This document shows positions 32,939-42,908 of a stretch of 56,741 bases of DNA, piece after piece. A program made the position numbers and the translations under genes. The DNA comes from Phycisphaerales bacterium (GTDB lineage Bacteria; Planctomycetota; Phycisphaerae; Phycisphaerales; SM1A02), in the NCBI GenBank assembly GCA_009692015.1, contig SIAB01000002.1, positions 1 through 56,741 of the forward strand, given 5' to 3'. The notes below the pieces were generated by a model, which was given only the letters and a program-made list of their open reading frames with translations, was not told where the DNA came from and searched no databases. Position 1 is the first letter of the stretch, and the number at the start of each line of letters is the position of its first letter.

Positions 32939-33830
32939 CTTCGATGACTTCCTTGAGCCGATGCTTCATCTGCGACTTGAGTCGCGCCAGAATCGAAGAG
33001 TGCATCTGGCTGACCCGGCTCTCTGAAAGATCGAGCGTCGCCCCGATTTCCTTCATCGTCAACTCTTCGTAGTAATAGAGAATCACAATCAATCGCTCGG
33101 ACCGCGTGAGTCCGCGGGTGAGGAGCACTTGTAAGTCTTGCCGCTGCAACGCTTGGAAGGCGTCCATGTCACTGGCATCGTTTGGCACATCGATTTCACG
33201 GGCCTCGCCCGATGAATCCGCGTCCATCCACTTCTTGTTGAGGCTGACGATGCCAACCGGGCGCGAATCGCGGTTGATTTTCTCGAACTCATCTGCGCTG
33301 ACTCCCAGTTCGGTCAAGAGTTCCGCATCCGTCGCTGGGCGACCCTTGACCATCTCAATCTGCTTGCGCACGCGATCCATCCGCGAAGTGCGGGATCGCA
33401 CGAGTCTGGGCACCCAATCGAGGTGCCGCAACTCATCGAAGATCGCGCCGCGAACCCGCTGCGGGCAGTAGGTCTCAAACTTGATCCCGCGCGAGGGATC
33501 GTAGGAATCGATGGCATCCATCAATCCAAAGACTCCCGCCGAAATGAGGTCATCGACATCCACTTCGGATGGCAATCGCGCCCGCATGCGTTCCGCGGTG
33601 TAACGAACCAGCGCGTGGTACATCAACATCAAGTCATTGCGAACTTCGCTGCGCTCGTCGGCGCGACTGGAATCGTTGCGCAGCGCTCCATATCGCTTCC
33701 ACAAAACTTCCGCCGTCACTTTGACCGGCGTCACCTGTTTCGTTGAAGTTGGCGTTTTCTTCGGCAGAACAGCGCGAACTGGTCCCCGAGTCGTCCGACG
33801 CGATTCAAACTTTGATTTTACTTTCGTCAT
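32934..33830 (-). CDS. FliA/WhiG-family RNA polymerase sigma factor
   Basis: LWKRY...VDVDDLISAGVFGLMDAIDSYDPSRGIKFETYCPQRVRGAIFDELR, LTMKEIGATLDLSESRVSQMHSSILARLK. Confidence 0.92.
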   Translation of the reverse strand: MTKVKSKFESRRTTRGPVRAVLPKKTPTSTKQVTPVKVTAEVLWKRYGALRNDSSRADERSEVRNDLMLMYHALVRYTAERMRARLPSEVDVDDLISAGVFGLMDAIDSYDPSRGIKFETYCPQRVRGAIFDELRHLDWVPRLVRSRTSRMDRVRKQIEMVKGRPATDAELLTELGVSADEFEKINRDSRPVGIVSLNKKWMDADSSGEAREIDVPNDASDMDAFQALQRQDLQVLLTRGLTRSERLIVILYYYEELTMKEIGATLDLSESRVSQMHSSILARLKSQMKHRLKEVIEE

Positions 33831-33919
33831 CTGGGTCTCTCCTTGACCTGTTCGAACTCATCAACCGCAACATCCATATCGCAGTGATGTCTTCACCGAT
33901 CCTTGGTGAAGATGCGGAT

Positions 33920-33949
33920 ACTATACAACACGATTTTGGAAGTTGTAAA
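33920..33949 (-). promoter_or_regulatory. sigma70-like promoter of the FliA/WhiG-type sigma gene
   Basis: Minus strand TTTACA - 18 nt - TATAGT; overlapped by inverted repeat TACAAC...GTTGTA (33924-33947). Confidence 0.55.
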
Positions 33950-34141
33950 ACGGGATTGCCAATTTTTGATCCGGGCGCTCGAAATGCGAGGGTCCACTTT
34001 GAACCCAAGTTGACCCGCGGCGAGGCAATCGCCACGATCGATCGTGGGCTCCGCGCACCACCACCACAAGATGATGGGCAGCGCCGTGGCGAGATAACTT
34101 GAGCGACGGATCCCAAGAAACTGCGTAGAATCTTTTCGAGA

Positions 34142-35338
34142 GTGATCAGTCACACCGATTCTCCCCGCCTCTCGGTGCTCCGAGGGACAGCATTGCTCCA
34201 GAGGTCAGCCGTCGCGCTCACCCTCGCCCTCTGCGCCGGCGCCCTTGGGCAAGAATCGCTCCAACTTTCAGCCGATGATGCGTGGGTGACCCCGGCGGAT
34301 GCCGATCCAAACAGCCCCGCGAGCCAACTCCATCAGGCGAAACTCGCACTTGCGCGCGGGGATGCGTCACGCGCGTTCAACCTGGCCACGGGATGGCTCG
34401 ACCGTTTTCCAGCCGATCCGCTGCGGGCGCATGCCCTGCTCTTGCGGGGCGATGCGATTCTGGCGCAAGGCGATGAGTACAAGGCGCTCTACGACTATGA
34501 GGAACTCGTCCGGCTCTATCCGCAGAGCGATGTGTTCGTCATTGCGTTGCAGCGGGAGTACGAGATTGCCAAGGCCTATTCGAATGGGCTGCGCAGGAAG
34601 TTCTTTGGAACCTTTCGATGGATCAACGCAGACGACGAAGCAGTCGAGTTTTTCATTCGGATCCAGGAACGATTGCCAGGAAGTGAGCTGGCGGAGAAGG
34701 CGGGAATGGAGCTCGCCGACTTCTATTTCCGCACCGCGGAGATGCGGATGGCGGCCGATGCGTACGACCTCTTTGTCCAGAACTACCCACGGTCGCCACA
34801 GGTCATAAAGGCACGATTACGGCTGATTTACTCGCTTTGTGCGGCCTACAAGGGGCCGCTCTACGACGCGCGCGGACTCTTTGAGGCGAGCGAGCGACTC
34901 AAGGAACTTCAGGCTCTCGACCCCATCACGGCGCAGAAGGTTGGAGCCGATGCCCTGCTGGTTCGGATCTATGAGTCCGAGGCATCCAAGTTGCTTTCGG
35001 AGGCGGGTTGGTACGAGTACATGAACGACCCGATTTCGGGCGAGGTTTTTGTGCGCGCGCTGGTTGCGAAGTATCCAAAGTCAATCGCCGCACTCTTGGC
35101 GCTCAAGCACATCCCACAACTCTTCGCGAAACTGCCGCCCGAAGTTCAGAAGGGCTGCCCCGATTATCCTGCGCTGCGCAAGTCCCTGCTCGGTCTTGAG
35201 TGGAGGGCGAACGACGCGACTTCGGCGGTTGTGGAACCCCCGGCTGTGAATGCGCCTCCAGTTGGTGAGCCACACAGTGACACACTTCCAGGCGTGCCGT
35301 CGCCAGCCCCGGCACTCGTGCCAGCGGGTGCACCATGA
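34142..35338 (+). CDS. BamD-like tetratricopeptide outer-membrane assembly protein
   Basis: Signal peptide; repeated ALLLRGDAILAQGDEYKALYDYEELVRLYPQS and FQNYPRSPQVIKARL-type TPRs; next to LptE-like gene. Confidence 0.7.
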   Translation: MISHTDSPRLSVLRGTALLQRSAVALTLALCAGALGQESLQLSADDAWVTPADADPNSPASQLHQAKLALARGDASRAFNLATGWLDRFPADPLRAHALLLRGDAILAQGDEYKALYDYEELVRLYPQSDVFVIALQREYEIAKAYSNGLRRKFFGTFRWINADDEAVEFFIRIQERLPGSELAEKAGMELADFYFRTAEMRMAADAYDLFVQNYPRSPQVIKARLRLIYSLCAAYKGPLYDARGLFEASERLKELQALDPITAQKVGADALLVRIYESEASKLLSEAGWYEYMNDPISGEVFVRALVAKYPKSIAALLALKHIPQLFAKLPPEVQKGCPDYPALRKSLLGLEWRANDATSAVVEPPAVNAPPVGEPHSDTLPGVPSPAPALVPAGAP

Positions 35339-35868
35339 ACGACTCGCACCTCTCACGCGCATTCGCGCTCCTGCTCTCTTTCACGCTTCTGGGAGTGAGC
35401 GGCTGTGCATCGGATTCCTCAGATGGCTATCGAAGTGGAGCGCTTTACTCGACGAAGTACCGCAGTGTGGCGATACCAATATTCAAGAATTCCAGCCAAG
35501 ATCGAGCAATTCCCTTCCAACTCGCCGATGCGCTGGTCAAGGAAGTTGAATCAACCACCCCCTTCAAGATCACGGGCGAGGGGCGCGCCGACACCGTTCT
35601 CCGAGGCACGATCTCGCGGGTTGACCTGCAGATGCTCTCCCAGAGCGTGGCCACCGGGCTCACCGAGGAAATGGCGATCAAAGTCACGGTCGATTATGAG
35701 TGGATCGACATGCGCACGGGAAAACCCATCATTTCGAGGTCGGGGATGCAGTCGAGTGCCATCTTTGTCGCCAGCCTTCCCAACAATCAGCCGATTGATT
35801 TGGGGAGATTCGCGGTCGCGCAGCAGTTGGCGCGGGATATAGTCGCAAGTCTGCAGGGTGACTGGTAG
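35335..35868 (+). CDS. LptE-like lipoprotein
   Basis: LGVSGC lipobox; YRSVAIPIFKNSSQDRAIPFQLADALVKEVESTTPFKIT LptE-like pattern. Confidence 0.75.
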   Translation: MNDSHLSRAFALLLSFTLLGVSGCASDSSDGYRSGALYSTKYRSVAIPIFKNSSQDRAIPFQLADALVKEVESTTPFKITGEGRADTVLRGTISRVDLQMLSQSVATGLTEEMAIKVTVDYEWIDMRTGKPIISRSGMQSSAIFVASLPNNQPIDLGRFAVAQQLARDIVASLQGDW

Positions 35869-35891
35869 TTGAAACTTGACGAGGAGATTCG

Positions 35892-37994
35892 ATGGTTTTT
35901 TGGAATGACGAGGCAACGATTGGTTCGCAAGTGATGGCAAGCGAGGGTGGTGGTCCGCCGACTGATCGCAACTCGGGCGGCAAGCCCACTGGCGATGGAC
36001 CGCCGAGCGATCCCTCTCGCGCCACGCCGCCAAAGATGCGCCGACAGTTCATGACCTGGATTCTGCTCTTGGCTTTGATCGCTGTGATCTGGACGGTGCT
36101 GACGAGCACTTCACAGCGTGGCGAGACGATCCCAACACCGCAGGAGTTTTTCGTCCTCGCCAAGGAGGGATACTTCGAGCCTGCCTCGGTCGTCATTAGC
36201 GATGACAAGTTGACCGCGACGCTGTCGAAAGCGCTCCCGGGAGCAACAGAACGGTCGGGTCAAAAGGGCGGTCAAGCATGGGTGCGCATCATTCCGGGCG
36301 ATTACGACTGGATTCGCTCGCAGCTGACAGCCTCGGGCGTGAAGTGGCAGGAGCAGGTCGGCCAGAGCGTCTTCGTGCAGTTGCTCTTGACCCTGGTACC
36401 AACACTTCTCATTCTCGCGGTGCTTTGGTTCTTGATCGCTCGGGGAATGCGCAATGCCTCGGGTGGCGGTCCCGGGGGAATGCTCGGTTCGTTCGGCAAG
36501 AGTCGTCACCGGGTAACCAACAAGGAGAATGTCAAGATCACATTCGCCGATGTGGCCGGCGTCGAGGAAGCCAAGGAAGAAGTTCAGGAAATCGTCGAGT
36601 TTCTGAAGAACCCCAAGCGCTTCAGCAAGTTGGGGGGACGAATCCCCCGTGGCGTTCTGCTCTCGGGGCAGCCTGGATGCGGCAAGACCCTGCTTGCCAA
36701 GGCGATCGCTGGCGAAGCGGATGTCCCCTTCTTCTCCATCTCTGGATCGGACTTCGTCGAAATGTTCGTTGGCGTGGGCGCAAGCCGGGTGCGCGATCTC
36801 TTCAAGCAGGCCAAGGACAACTCGCCTTGCATCATCTTCCTGGATGAGATCGATGCCGTCGGCCGCCGACGCGGCGGCGGTTTTTCCTCGGGCGGCCACG
36901 ACGAACGCGAGCAAACACTCAACGCCATCCTTGTTGAAATGGATGGATTCGAGGCCAATGACCAGATCATCGTGATCGCGGCGACGAATCGTCCTGATGT
37001 GCTCGATCCGGCGCTCACCCGTCCCGGTCGTTTCGATCGCCAAGTCACTGTGCCCCTGCCCGACCTGCGCGGTCGAAGACAGATTCTTGCTGTGCATGCC
37101 CGCAAGGTGAAGATGAGCCCCGATGTCGATCTCGAGCGGGTGGCCCGCGGAACGCCCATGTTTTCTGGCGCGGATCTCGCGGCGCTCATCAATGAAGCCG
37201 CGATCATTGCCACGATGGCGGAGAAGGACTTCGTCGAGCTGAGCGATCTCGAAGAGGCCCGGGACAAGGTTCGATGGGGGCGAGCCAACAAGAGTCGCAA
37301 GATCGAACAGGAAGAACGGGTGGCGACGGCCTATCACGAGGCCGGGCATGCAGTCCTGCAGGTGCTGCTGGCCGATGCAGACCCCCTGCACAAGGTCACG
37401 ATCATTCCGCGCGGTCAGGCGATGGGCGCGACATTCACCCTCCCTGAGAAGGATCGCTATGGGTATTCGCGCCGACATCTGCTGGCCACGATGCGCGTTC
37501 TCTGTGGCGGGCGCATCGCAGAGCAGCGCAAGACTTCGGACATTTCGAGCGGCGCCTCGATGGATATTCGAATGGTTACCTCGTATGCCCGCACCATGGT
37601 CTTGCAGTGGGGAATGTCCGATCGACTCGGATTTGTGAATTACGCATCGGCAGATGACCGCGAATCGTTCATCCCCGACAAGGACTACTCACCCGAAACA
37701 GCGCGGGTGATCGACGAAGAAGTTCGCCAACTCATCGATGCGGCCTACGCAGAAGCGACCCAGATGATCAACGACAACTGGACGAAGATTGCCGCAGTGG
37801 CTGAATCGCTGCTCAGCGTTGAAACGCTCTCGAAAGATGAAGTGGATCGCATCATGCGCGGCGAGGTGATCGACCGACCATCCGTTTCTGAACTCTTGCA
37901 GCGCGAGATTCCAAAGCCTGCGATCCCAGCAGTTCCACCGCAGTCCGGCGCACAAGAAGATCTTCCGCCCGACGCGCTAGCGAACCCGGCGTAG
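35892..37994 (+). CDS. ftsH: ATP-dependent zinc metalloprotease FtsH
   Basis: [44 protein letters not shown] zinc site. Confidence 0.96.
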   Translation: MVFWNDEATIGSQVMASEGGGPPTDRNSGGKPTGDGPPSDPSRATPPKMRRQFMTWILLLALIAVIWTVLTSTSQRGETIPTPQEFFVLAKEGYFEPASVVISDDKLTATLSKALPGATERSGQKGGQAWVRIIPGDYDWIRSQLTASGVKWQEQVGQSVFVQLLLTLVPTLLILAVLWFLIARGMRNASGGGPGGMLGSFGKSRHRVTNKENVKITFADVAGVEEAKEEVQEIVEFLKNPKRFSKLGGRIPRGVLLSGQPGCGKTLLAKAIAGEADVPFFSISGSDFVEMFVGVGASRVRDLFKQAKDNSPCIIFLDEIDAVGRRRGGGFSSGGHDEREQTLNAILVEMDGFEANDQIIVIAATNRPDVLDPALTRPGRFDRQVTVPLPDLRGRRQILAVHARKVKMSPDVDLERVARGTPMFSGADLAALINEAAIIATMAEKDFVELSDLEEARDKVRWGRANKSRKIEQEERVATAYHEAGHAVLQVLLADADPLHKVTIIPRGQAMGATFTLPEKDRYGYSRRHLLATMRVLCGGRIAEQRKTSDISSGASMDIRMVTSYARTMVLQWGMSDRLGFVNYASADDRESFIPDKDYSPETARVIDEEVRQLIDAAYAEATQMINDNWTKIAAVAESLLSVETLSKDEVDRIMRGEVIDRPSVSELLQREIPKPAIPAVPPQSGAQEDLPPDALANPA

Positions 37995-38271
37995 CGGGAC
38001 GGTGAAAAACTCTGCAGAACACCGGATCGGACTTGTGGGTTCCGGCTGGCTTCCGAGCACAACCATCGCTCCCACCAGCAGATTCTGCCCGTACCCGGGG
38101 GGTACAACACGAGAAGGACTCTTGCACAAGTCTGAGCCGCTGGGCTCCAAGTTTCCCTCACTGCGGTAGAAAACGACTGTTGAACCGCACTATCTCACCG
38201 CAGCGATGGGATTTATGTCGCAAGATCGCACTTGCGCCATCGCCGCGGAACTCGCAATTCCGATGGCTCCC
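37995..38271. ncRNA. candidate structured non-coding RNA (unknown family, strand undetermined)
   Basis: 277-nt convergent intergenic with an 8-bp closing stem (38030-38037/38125-38132) and stems 38134-38147, 38161-38167/38197-38203, 38219-38224/38231-38236, 38203-38209/38237-38243, 38246-38250/38258-38262. Confidence 0.35.
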
Positions 38272-39612
38272 TCACTCCGGCAGCATCCGCTTGGATCTCA
38301 GGATGTGGTGATAGTGCTGTGCGAATCGGTGCGCCTCATCTCGAATTGCCTGGCAGAGCTTGAGCGCCGGATTCGTCCGCGCGAGTCTCAGTGGCTGGGC
38401 AACTCCATGGCGATAGATGAGTTCTTCCTTCTTCGCCAGCCCAATCACAAGCGGCGGCTTGACGCTCAGGGTCATGAACGCATCATGCGCTGCGCTCAGT
38501 TGCCCAACTCCACCATCGATGAGGATGAGGTCGGGATACAACTCCTGCCCCGCGCCCGCATCGCGATACCGCCGCGAGACCACTTCGCGAATCGCCATAA
38601 AATCATCATTGGTTGCCGTGTGAATTCGATAGCGACGGTATCCATCCTTGAATGGCCGACCATCGATGAAACAGACCTTGCTCCCCACGGTTTCATCGCC
38701 AGCAAGATGCGCAATGTCGATTGCCTCGAGGCAGCGAATGGGCGTCTCTGACCCCAGGGCCTTCTGCAGCGCTGCCAACCCCGCCAGCGGACTCTGGATG
38801 AACGATGTCACTTCGGGTTGCCAATCGAACTCCCCCACACTACCGCGCCGTTCCCGCTCGTCGAGTCGCTCGATCGAGCGAACCTGATCGCGCAGGATCG
38901 CGGCGCGCTCGAAGTTCCTCGAGTCTGATGCACCCTCCATCTCAGCGCGCATCTCGCGCAGCATCACGCTGCGCTTGCTCGAAAGGCAGCGAAGAAACCG
39001 ATCGATGTCTTCTCTGTATCGCACTGGGGTCACGCGGTTGGCGCAGGGGGCAGTGCACTGACCAATCGAATGCAACAAGCAGGGCCGGAAGGTCCGATTG
39101 TGCGGATCATCGGATCGAATGGTGAGTTCGCAGGTGCGATACTGAAAGACCCGTTGAAGTATTTGGATCGCATGGCGAAGCGAACCGCCACTCACAAATG
39201 GACCAAAGAGGCGCGCGCCACGAAATCGTTCCTCCTGCGGATCACGGGTGACGAAGACGCCAGGAAATTCATCGCGCATCGTGACCGCGAGATAGGGAAA
39301 GCTCTTGCCGTCGAGGAGTGCCTCGTTGAAGCGCGGCTGCAGGTCCTTCACGAGGCGAGCCTCCATCAGGAGCGCTTCCCATTCACTCTCGCAGGGGATG
39401 ACCTCGATCTCCTGAATGAGCGCGATCAGGGGCTGCTTTCGCTCTCCGAGGTCGGTGCTCGGCAGGAAGTACGAACTCACCCGATCGGGCAGGCAGATCG
39501 CCTTGCCGACATAAAGAACCCGATCTTGTCCATCTTTCATGAGATACACGCCGGGCACCGACGGCAGGTCCCGTGCCCTCTTCAGCAGTCGCTCAATCAA
39601 ATTCCCGTCCAT
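38272..39612 (-). CDS. uvrC: UvrC-like excinuclease subunit lacking a C-terminal HhH domain
   Basis: PSVPGVYLMKDGQDRVLYVGKA (GIY-YIG), UVR motif, DLILIDGGVGQLSAA; stops right after RDEAHRFAQHYHHILRSKRMLPE. Confidence 0.88.
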   Translation of the reverse strand: MDGNLIERLLKRARDLPSVPGVYLMKDGQDRVLYVGKAICLPDRVSSYFLPSTDLGERKQPLIALIQEIEVIPCESEWEALLMEARLVKDLQPRFNEALLDGKSFPYLAVTMRDEFPGVFVTRDPQEERFRGARLFGPFVSGGSLRHAIQILQRVFQYRTCELTIRSDDPHNRTFRPCLLHSIGQCTAPCANRVTPVRYREDIDRFLRCLSSKRSVMLREMRAEMEGASDSRNFERAAILRDQVRSIERLDERERRGSVGEFDWQPEVTSFIQSPLAGLAALQKALGSETPIRCLEAIDIAHLAGDETVGSKVCFIDGRPFKDGYRRYRIHTATNDDFMAIREVVSRRYRDAGAGQELYPDLILIDGGVGQLSAAHDAFMTLSVKPPLVIGLAKKEELIYRHGVAQPLRLARTNPALKLCQAIRDEAHRFAQHYHHILRSKRMLPE

Positions 39613-39702
39613 TTTCGGTAATCGTAGTGAACCGCCACCATTTGACCGATATACTTTGTCCTGTCGTTTTCGATCTTCACACTTTTATCAGGAGTCTCAA
39701 TT

Positions 39703-40002
39703 ATGAAGCGTTTCACACTCATCGTCGGTAGTGCTCTCCTCCTCTCACTCGCTGCTTGCAACACCAACAAGGACACTGCTGCTCCTGGTGCGGTCAGTGG
39801 CAAGGCATGTTGCGCCACCAAGGCCGCAGCTGCATGCTGCAAGGAAAACAAGGCAGCGACTTGCGACAAGGCCGCTGCACCAGCCGCCGACGCCGCAGCA
39901 TCGCCAGGCGCTGTCAGCGGAGTCAAGACTGATTGTGGAGTCAAGAGTGGCTGCAGCAAGTCAGCAACCGGTTGCCCAATGTCCGGCAAGACCAACGGCT
40001 GA
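39703..40002 (+). CDS. small cysteine-rich lipoprotein
   Basis: MKRFTLIVGSALLLSLAAC lipobox; 9 Cys in 99 aa; SD AGGAG 8 nt before ATG; followed by terminator. Confidence 0.7.
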   Translation: MKRFTLIVGSALLLSLAACNTNKDTAAPGAVSGKACCATKAAAACCKENKAATCDKAAAPAADAAASPGAVSGVKTDCGVKSGCSKSATGCPMSGKTNG

Positions 40003-40032
40003 TTCGAGTCTCGAAACGCTTGAATGAATAAG

Positions 40033-40068
40033 CCGCAGAGCCCGACCAAATCGGGTTCTGCGGTTTTT
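40033..40068 (+). terminator. Rho-independent terminator
   Basis: CCGCAGAGCCCGA-ccaaa-TCGGGTTCTGCGG followed by TTTTT. Confidence 0.88.
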
Positions 40069-40147
40069 CGTGGCGCTGCCGCTTGGCATAGCCAGGCTGC
40101 GGCTGACACTTCGCAGTTGAATTGCGATTCGCTACTATTGAATTGTC

Positions 40148-41503
40148 GTGGAAAGCGCCTTCCTACTTCGTGGCGGTCGGGTCATCGACCCAGCGCGCGG
40201 ATTTGATTCCACTGCGGACGTCTTGATTTCTGGGGGACTCGTCGCTGCGATCTCCACGACTCCCCGTGAACTGACAGCGCCGCCCGGCGCGACAACCATC
40301 GACTGCGAGGGTCGACTCGTAGTTCCAGGCTTGATCGACCCGCATGTGCATCTGCGCGAGCCGGGGTCCGAGGACAAGGAGACCATCGCCACAGGCGCAG
40401 CGGCTGCGATCGCCGGTGGATTCACCAGCGTCTGTTGCATGCCGAACACCACCCCTGCCATCGATCTGCCGAGCACGGTTGAGTTCATTCAGATGCGTGC
40501 GCGCGCGAGCCAGAAGGCACGGGTATTCGTGGCCGGCGCCGCAACCGTCGGTCGCGCGGGAGAACAACTCGCACCAATGGGCGCAATGGCGCAGGTCGGT
40601 GCCGTGGCATTCACGGATGACGGCGATTGCATCGCCAGTGCTGGAATGATGGGCAAAGTGCTGGCGGTCTGTGCTTCGCTCGACCGAGTGTTCATGCAGC
40701 ACTGCCAGGAACCAACGCTCACGGTGGGTGGCGTGATGAATGCCGGGGTGGTGAGCGCGCGGCTGGGGCTCGGCGGATGGCCGGCCGTTGCCGAAGAAGT
40801 GATAATTGAGCGCGACATCCGCTTGAATCGCGGACATCAATGTCGCTATCACATTCAGCATCTCACCACGGCTGGAAGTGTCGAGATCGTGCGTCGCGCG
40901 CGCGCCGAACAGCAACCAGTGACGGCCGAGGCATCCCCGCATCACCTGCTCCTGACAGAGGACATGTGTGCGGGCTACAACACGCTGGCCAAGGTCAATC
41001 CTCCGCTGCGAACAGACGCTGACATTCACGCGATCATCGAAGGCATCGTGGATGGAACGATCACGGTGCTCGCCACGGACCACGCGCCGCACACTGCTTC
41101 GGAGAAGGCACGCGACTTCACCGCGGCCCCTTTCGGAGTGATCGGCCTCGAGTGTGCACTTGCCCTCTATGCCAAGGCTCTGGTCGAGAGTGATGCCATC
41201 ACCTGGGCTCGCCTCATCGCGCTCTTGACGATCGAGCCGGCGCGGCTCTTGGGGATCGACGCACTGGGACATGGACGGCTGGACCGCGGATTACCCGCGG
41301 ATATCACGGTGATTGATCCCAGCGCGGCATGGAAGATCGATTCGAAGTCGTTCCATTCCAAGAGTCGCAATTGCCCCTTCGATGGCTGGCAAGTCCGGGG
41401 GCGCGCGACTGATGTTTTCGTTGGCGGGCGGCACATTCTTGTCGCAGGAGCGCTCCCCAGCCCTTCGACTGAGGCGGCTTGCGCAAACTCAAATGCCCTT
41501 TGA
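40148..41503 (+). CDS. pyrC: dihydroorotase
   Basis: VVPGLIDPHVHLREPG, GGFTSVCCMPNT, ATDHAPH; GTG start. Confidence 0.92.
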   Translation: MESAFLLRGGRVIDPARGFDSTADVLISGGLVAAISTTPRELTAPPGATTIDCEGRLVVPGLIDPHVHLREPGSEDKETIATGAAAAIAGGFTSVCCMPNTTPAIDLPSTVEFIQMRARASQKARVFVAGAATVGRAGEQLAPMGAMAQVGAVAFTDDGDCIASAGMMGKVLAVCASLDRVFMQHCQEPTLTVGGVMNAGVVSARLGLGGWPAVAEEVIIERDIRLNRGHQCRYHIQHLTTAGSVEIVRRARAEQQPVTAEASPHHLLLTEDMCAGYNTLAKVNPPLRTDADIHAIIEGIVDGTITVLATDHAPHTASEKARDFTAAPFGVIGLECALALYAKALVESDAITWARLIALLTIEPARLLGIDALGHGRLDRGLPADITVIDPSAAWKIDSKSFHSKSRNCPFDGWQVRGRATDVFVGGRHILVAGALPSPSTEAACANSNAL

Positions 41504-42887
41504 TCTCGCAGCACTCTTGGACCAGCACCGCGGTGCTGGTGCGACGATCTTCAATGAACATGTCAATCCAAAGTGGGGACAAGCACTCAAGCTCATCGGC
41601 TACGACCGCGCCTATGTCCGCGCCGAGGGTGCGTACCTCTGGGACGCGCACGGGAATCGATACCTCGATCTGATCGGTGGTTACGCGGTTTGCAATGTGG
41701 GCCGCAACCATCCTGTGGTTCGCAAGGCGCTCATCGATTATCTCGAATCGAACGCTCCCTCGATGGTGCAGTTCGAGACGCCCGTGCTTGCTGGGGCTCT
41801 TGCCAAAGAGCTGAAGAAACGCGTTGGCCGCGATCTCGACCGCGTGTTCTTCACGAATTCTGGAACAGAGGGGATCGAGGCCGCCATCAAGTTTGCGCGC
41901 TGCGCGACGAAACGCCCGGTGATGCTTTCCGAGCATAGTGCGTTCCACGGACTCTCAACGGGCGCGCTGGCCATGAATGGCTGCGCGAGTTTTCGCGAGG
42001 GATTCGAGCCGTTTCCTAGCGAGTTTCGCGCGGTGCCATTTGGTGATCTCGCCGCACTCGAGCGTGAACTTGCCCGCGGCGATGTGGCAGGATTTGTGGT
42101 TGAACCGATTGCCGGCAAGGGTGTGCACTTTCACGCCGCTGGGTTCCTCGCCGAGGCCTCGCAACTCTGCCACAAGCACGGTGCCCTCTTCATCGTCGAC
42201 GAAGTGCAGACGGGTGTTGGCCGAACGGGAACTTTCCTGGCGATCGACCAAGAGGGTGCCGTCGAGGCAGACATGGTGGTCATGAGCAAGGCACTCTCGG
42301 GCGGGTATGTACCGGTTGGCGCGGTGCTTTGCCGCACGGACATTTGGGAGAAAGTTTTCTCGCGCCTCGACCGGGCGATCGTTCATTCATCGACCTTTCA
42401 TATGGGAGGGCTGGCGATGGTTGCTGGGCTGGCGGTTCTCTCCGTCTATGACGAGGAACGACTCGCTGAGCGCGCCATCGAGTCTGGCGCGCAGTTGCGA
42501 GTTGCTTTGGAGTCGATGATGGCCCGCTTCGAATTGATGGGTGCAGTGCGGCAGCGCGGACTGATGTTGGGGATCGAATTTCACAAGCCGAGGAGTCTCG
42601 CCCTCGGGGTGGCGTGGCGAATGGTTCACGCCCTCGATGCGAATCTCTTCACGCAGGCGATCACCATGCCCTTGATGGCAGAGCATCGCATTCTTTCGCA
42701 AGTGGCGGGTCATGCGATGCCGGTGCTCAAATTGACCCCGCCATTGGCGCTTTCGTCCGACGACGGTGCGTACTTTCTCAGCGCATTTGAGCAGACGATG
42801 ATTGGACTCCACCGCTTCCCGGGGCCTGGGTGGGCCGTGCTGCGGCGTATGGCAGGCAATGCACTTGGCACCCCGTCACGGGTGTGA
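41493..42887 (+). CDS. class III PLP-dependent aminotransferase
   Basis: LIGGYAVCNVGRNHP, FFTNSGTEGIEAAIKFAR, LFIVDEVQTGVGRTG, VMSKALSGGYVPVGAV (PLP Lys). Confidence 0.88.
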   Translation: MPFDLAALLDQHRGAGATIFNEHVNPKWGQALKLIGYDRAYVRAEGAYLWDAHGNRYLDLIGGYAVCNVGRNHPVVRKALIDYLESNAPSMVQFETPVLAGALAKELKKRVGRDLDRVFFTNSGTEGIEAAIKFARCATKRPVMLSEHSAFHGLSTGALAMNGCASFREGFEPFPSEFRAVPFGDLAALERELARGDVAGFVVEPIAGKGVHFHAAGFLAEASQLCHKHGALFIVDEVQTGVGRTGTFLAIDQEGAVEADMVVMSKALSGGYVPVGAVLCRTDIWEKVFSRLDRAIVHSSTFHMGGLAMVAGLAVLSVYDEERLAERAIESGAQLRVALESMMARFELMGAVRQRGLMLGIEFHKPRSLALGVAWRMVHALDANLFTQAITMPLMAEHRILSQVAGHAMPVLKLTPPLALSSDDGAYFLSAFEQTMIGLHRFPGPGWAVLRRMAGNALGTPSRV

Positions 42888-42908
42888 TCGCCACGACTTT
42901 GGACGCAT

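Noticed and set aside
36111-37478. 455-aa minus-strand ORF antisense to ftsH
   Set aside because: Sense strand encodes FtsH with all motifs; antisense translation shows no family pattern.
37995-38271. tmRNA, RNase P RNA, SRP RNA or tRNA in the ftsH/uvrC gap
   Set aside because: No tag-peptide or CCA-end tmRNA features, no GAGGAAAGTCC RNase P core, no GGAAGGAAGCAGCC SRP loop, no cloverleaf recognised by eye.
38033-38311. 92-aa plus-strand ORF in the ftsH/uvrC gap
   Set aside because: Runs antisense into uvrC, no start context, composition not protein-like; the inverted repeats better explain the DNA.
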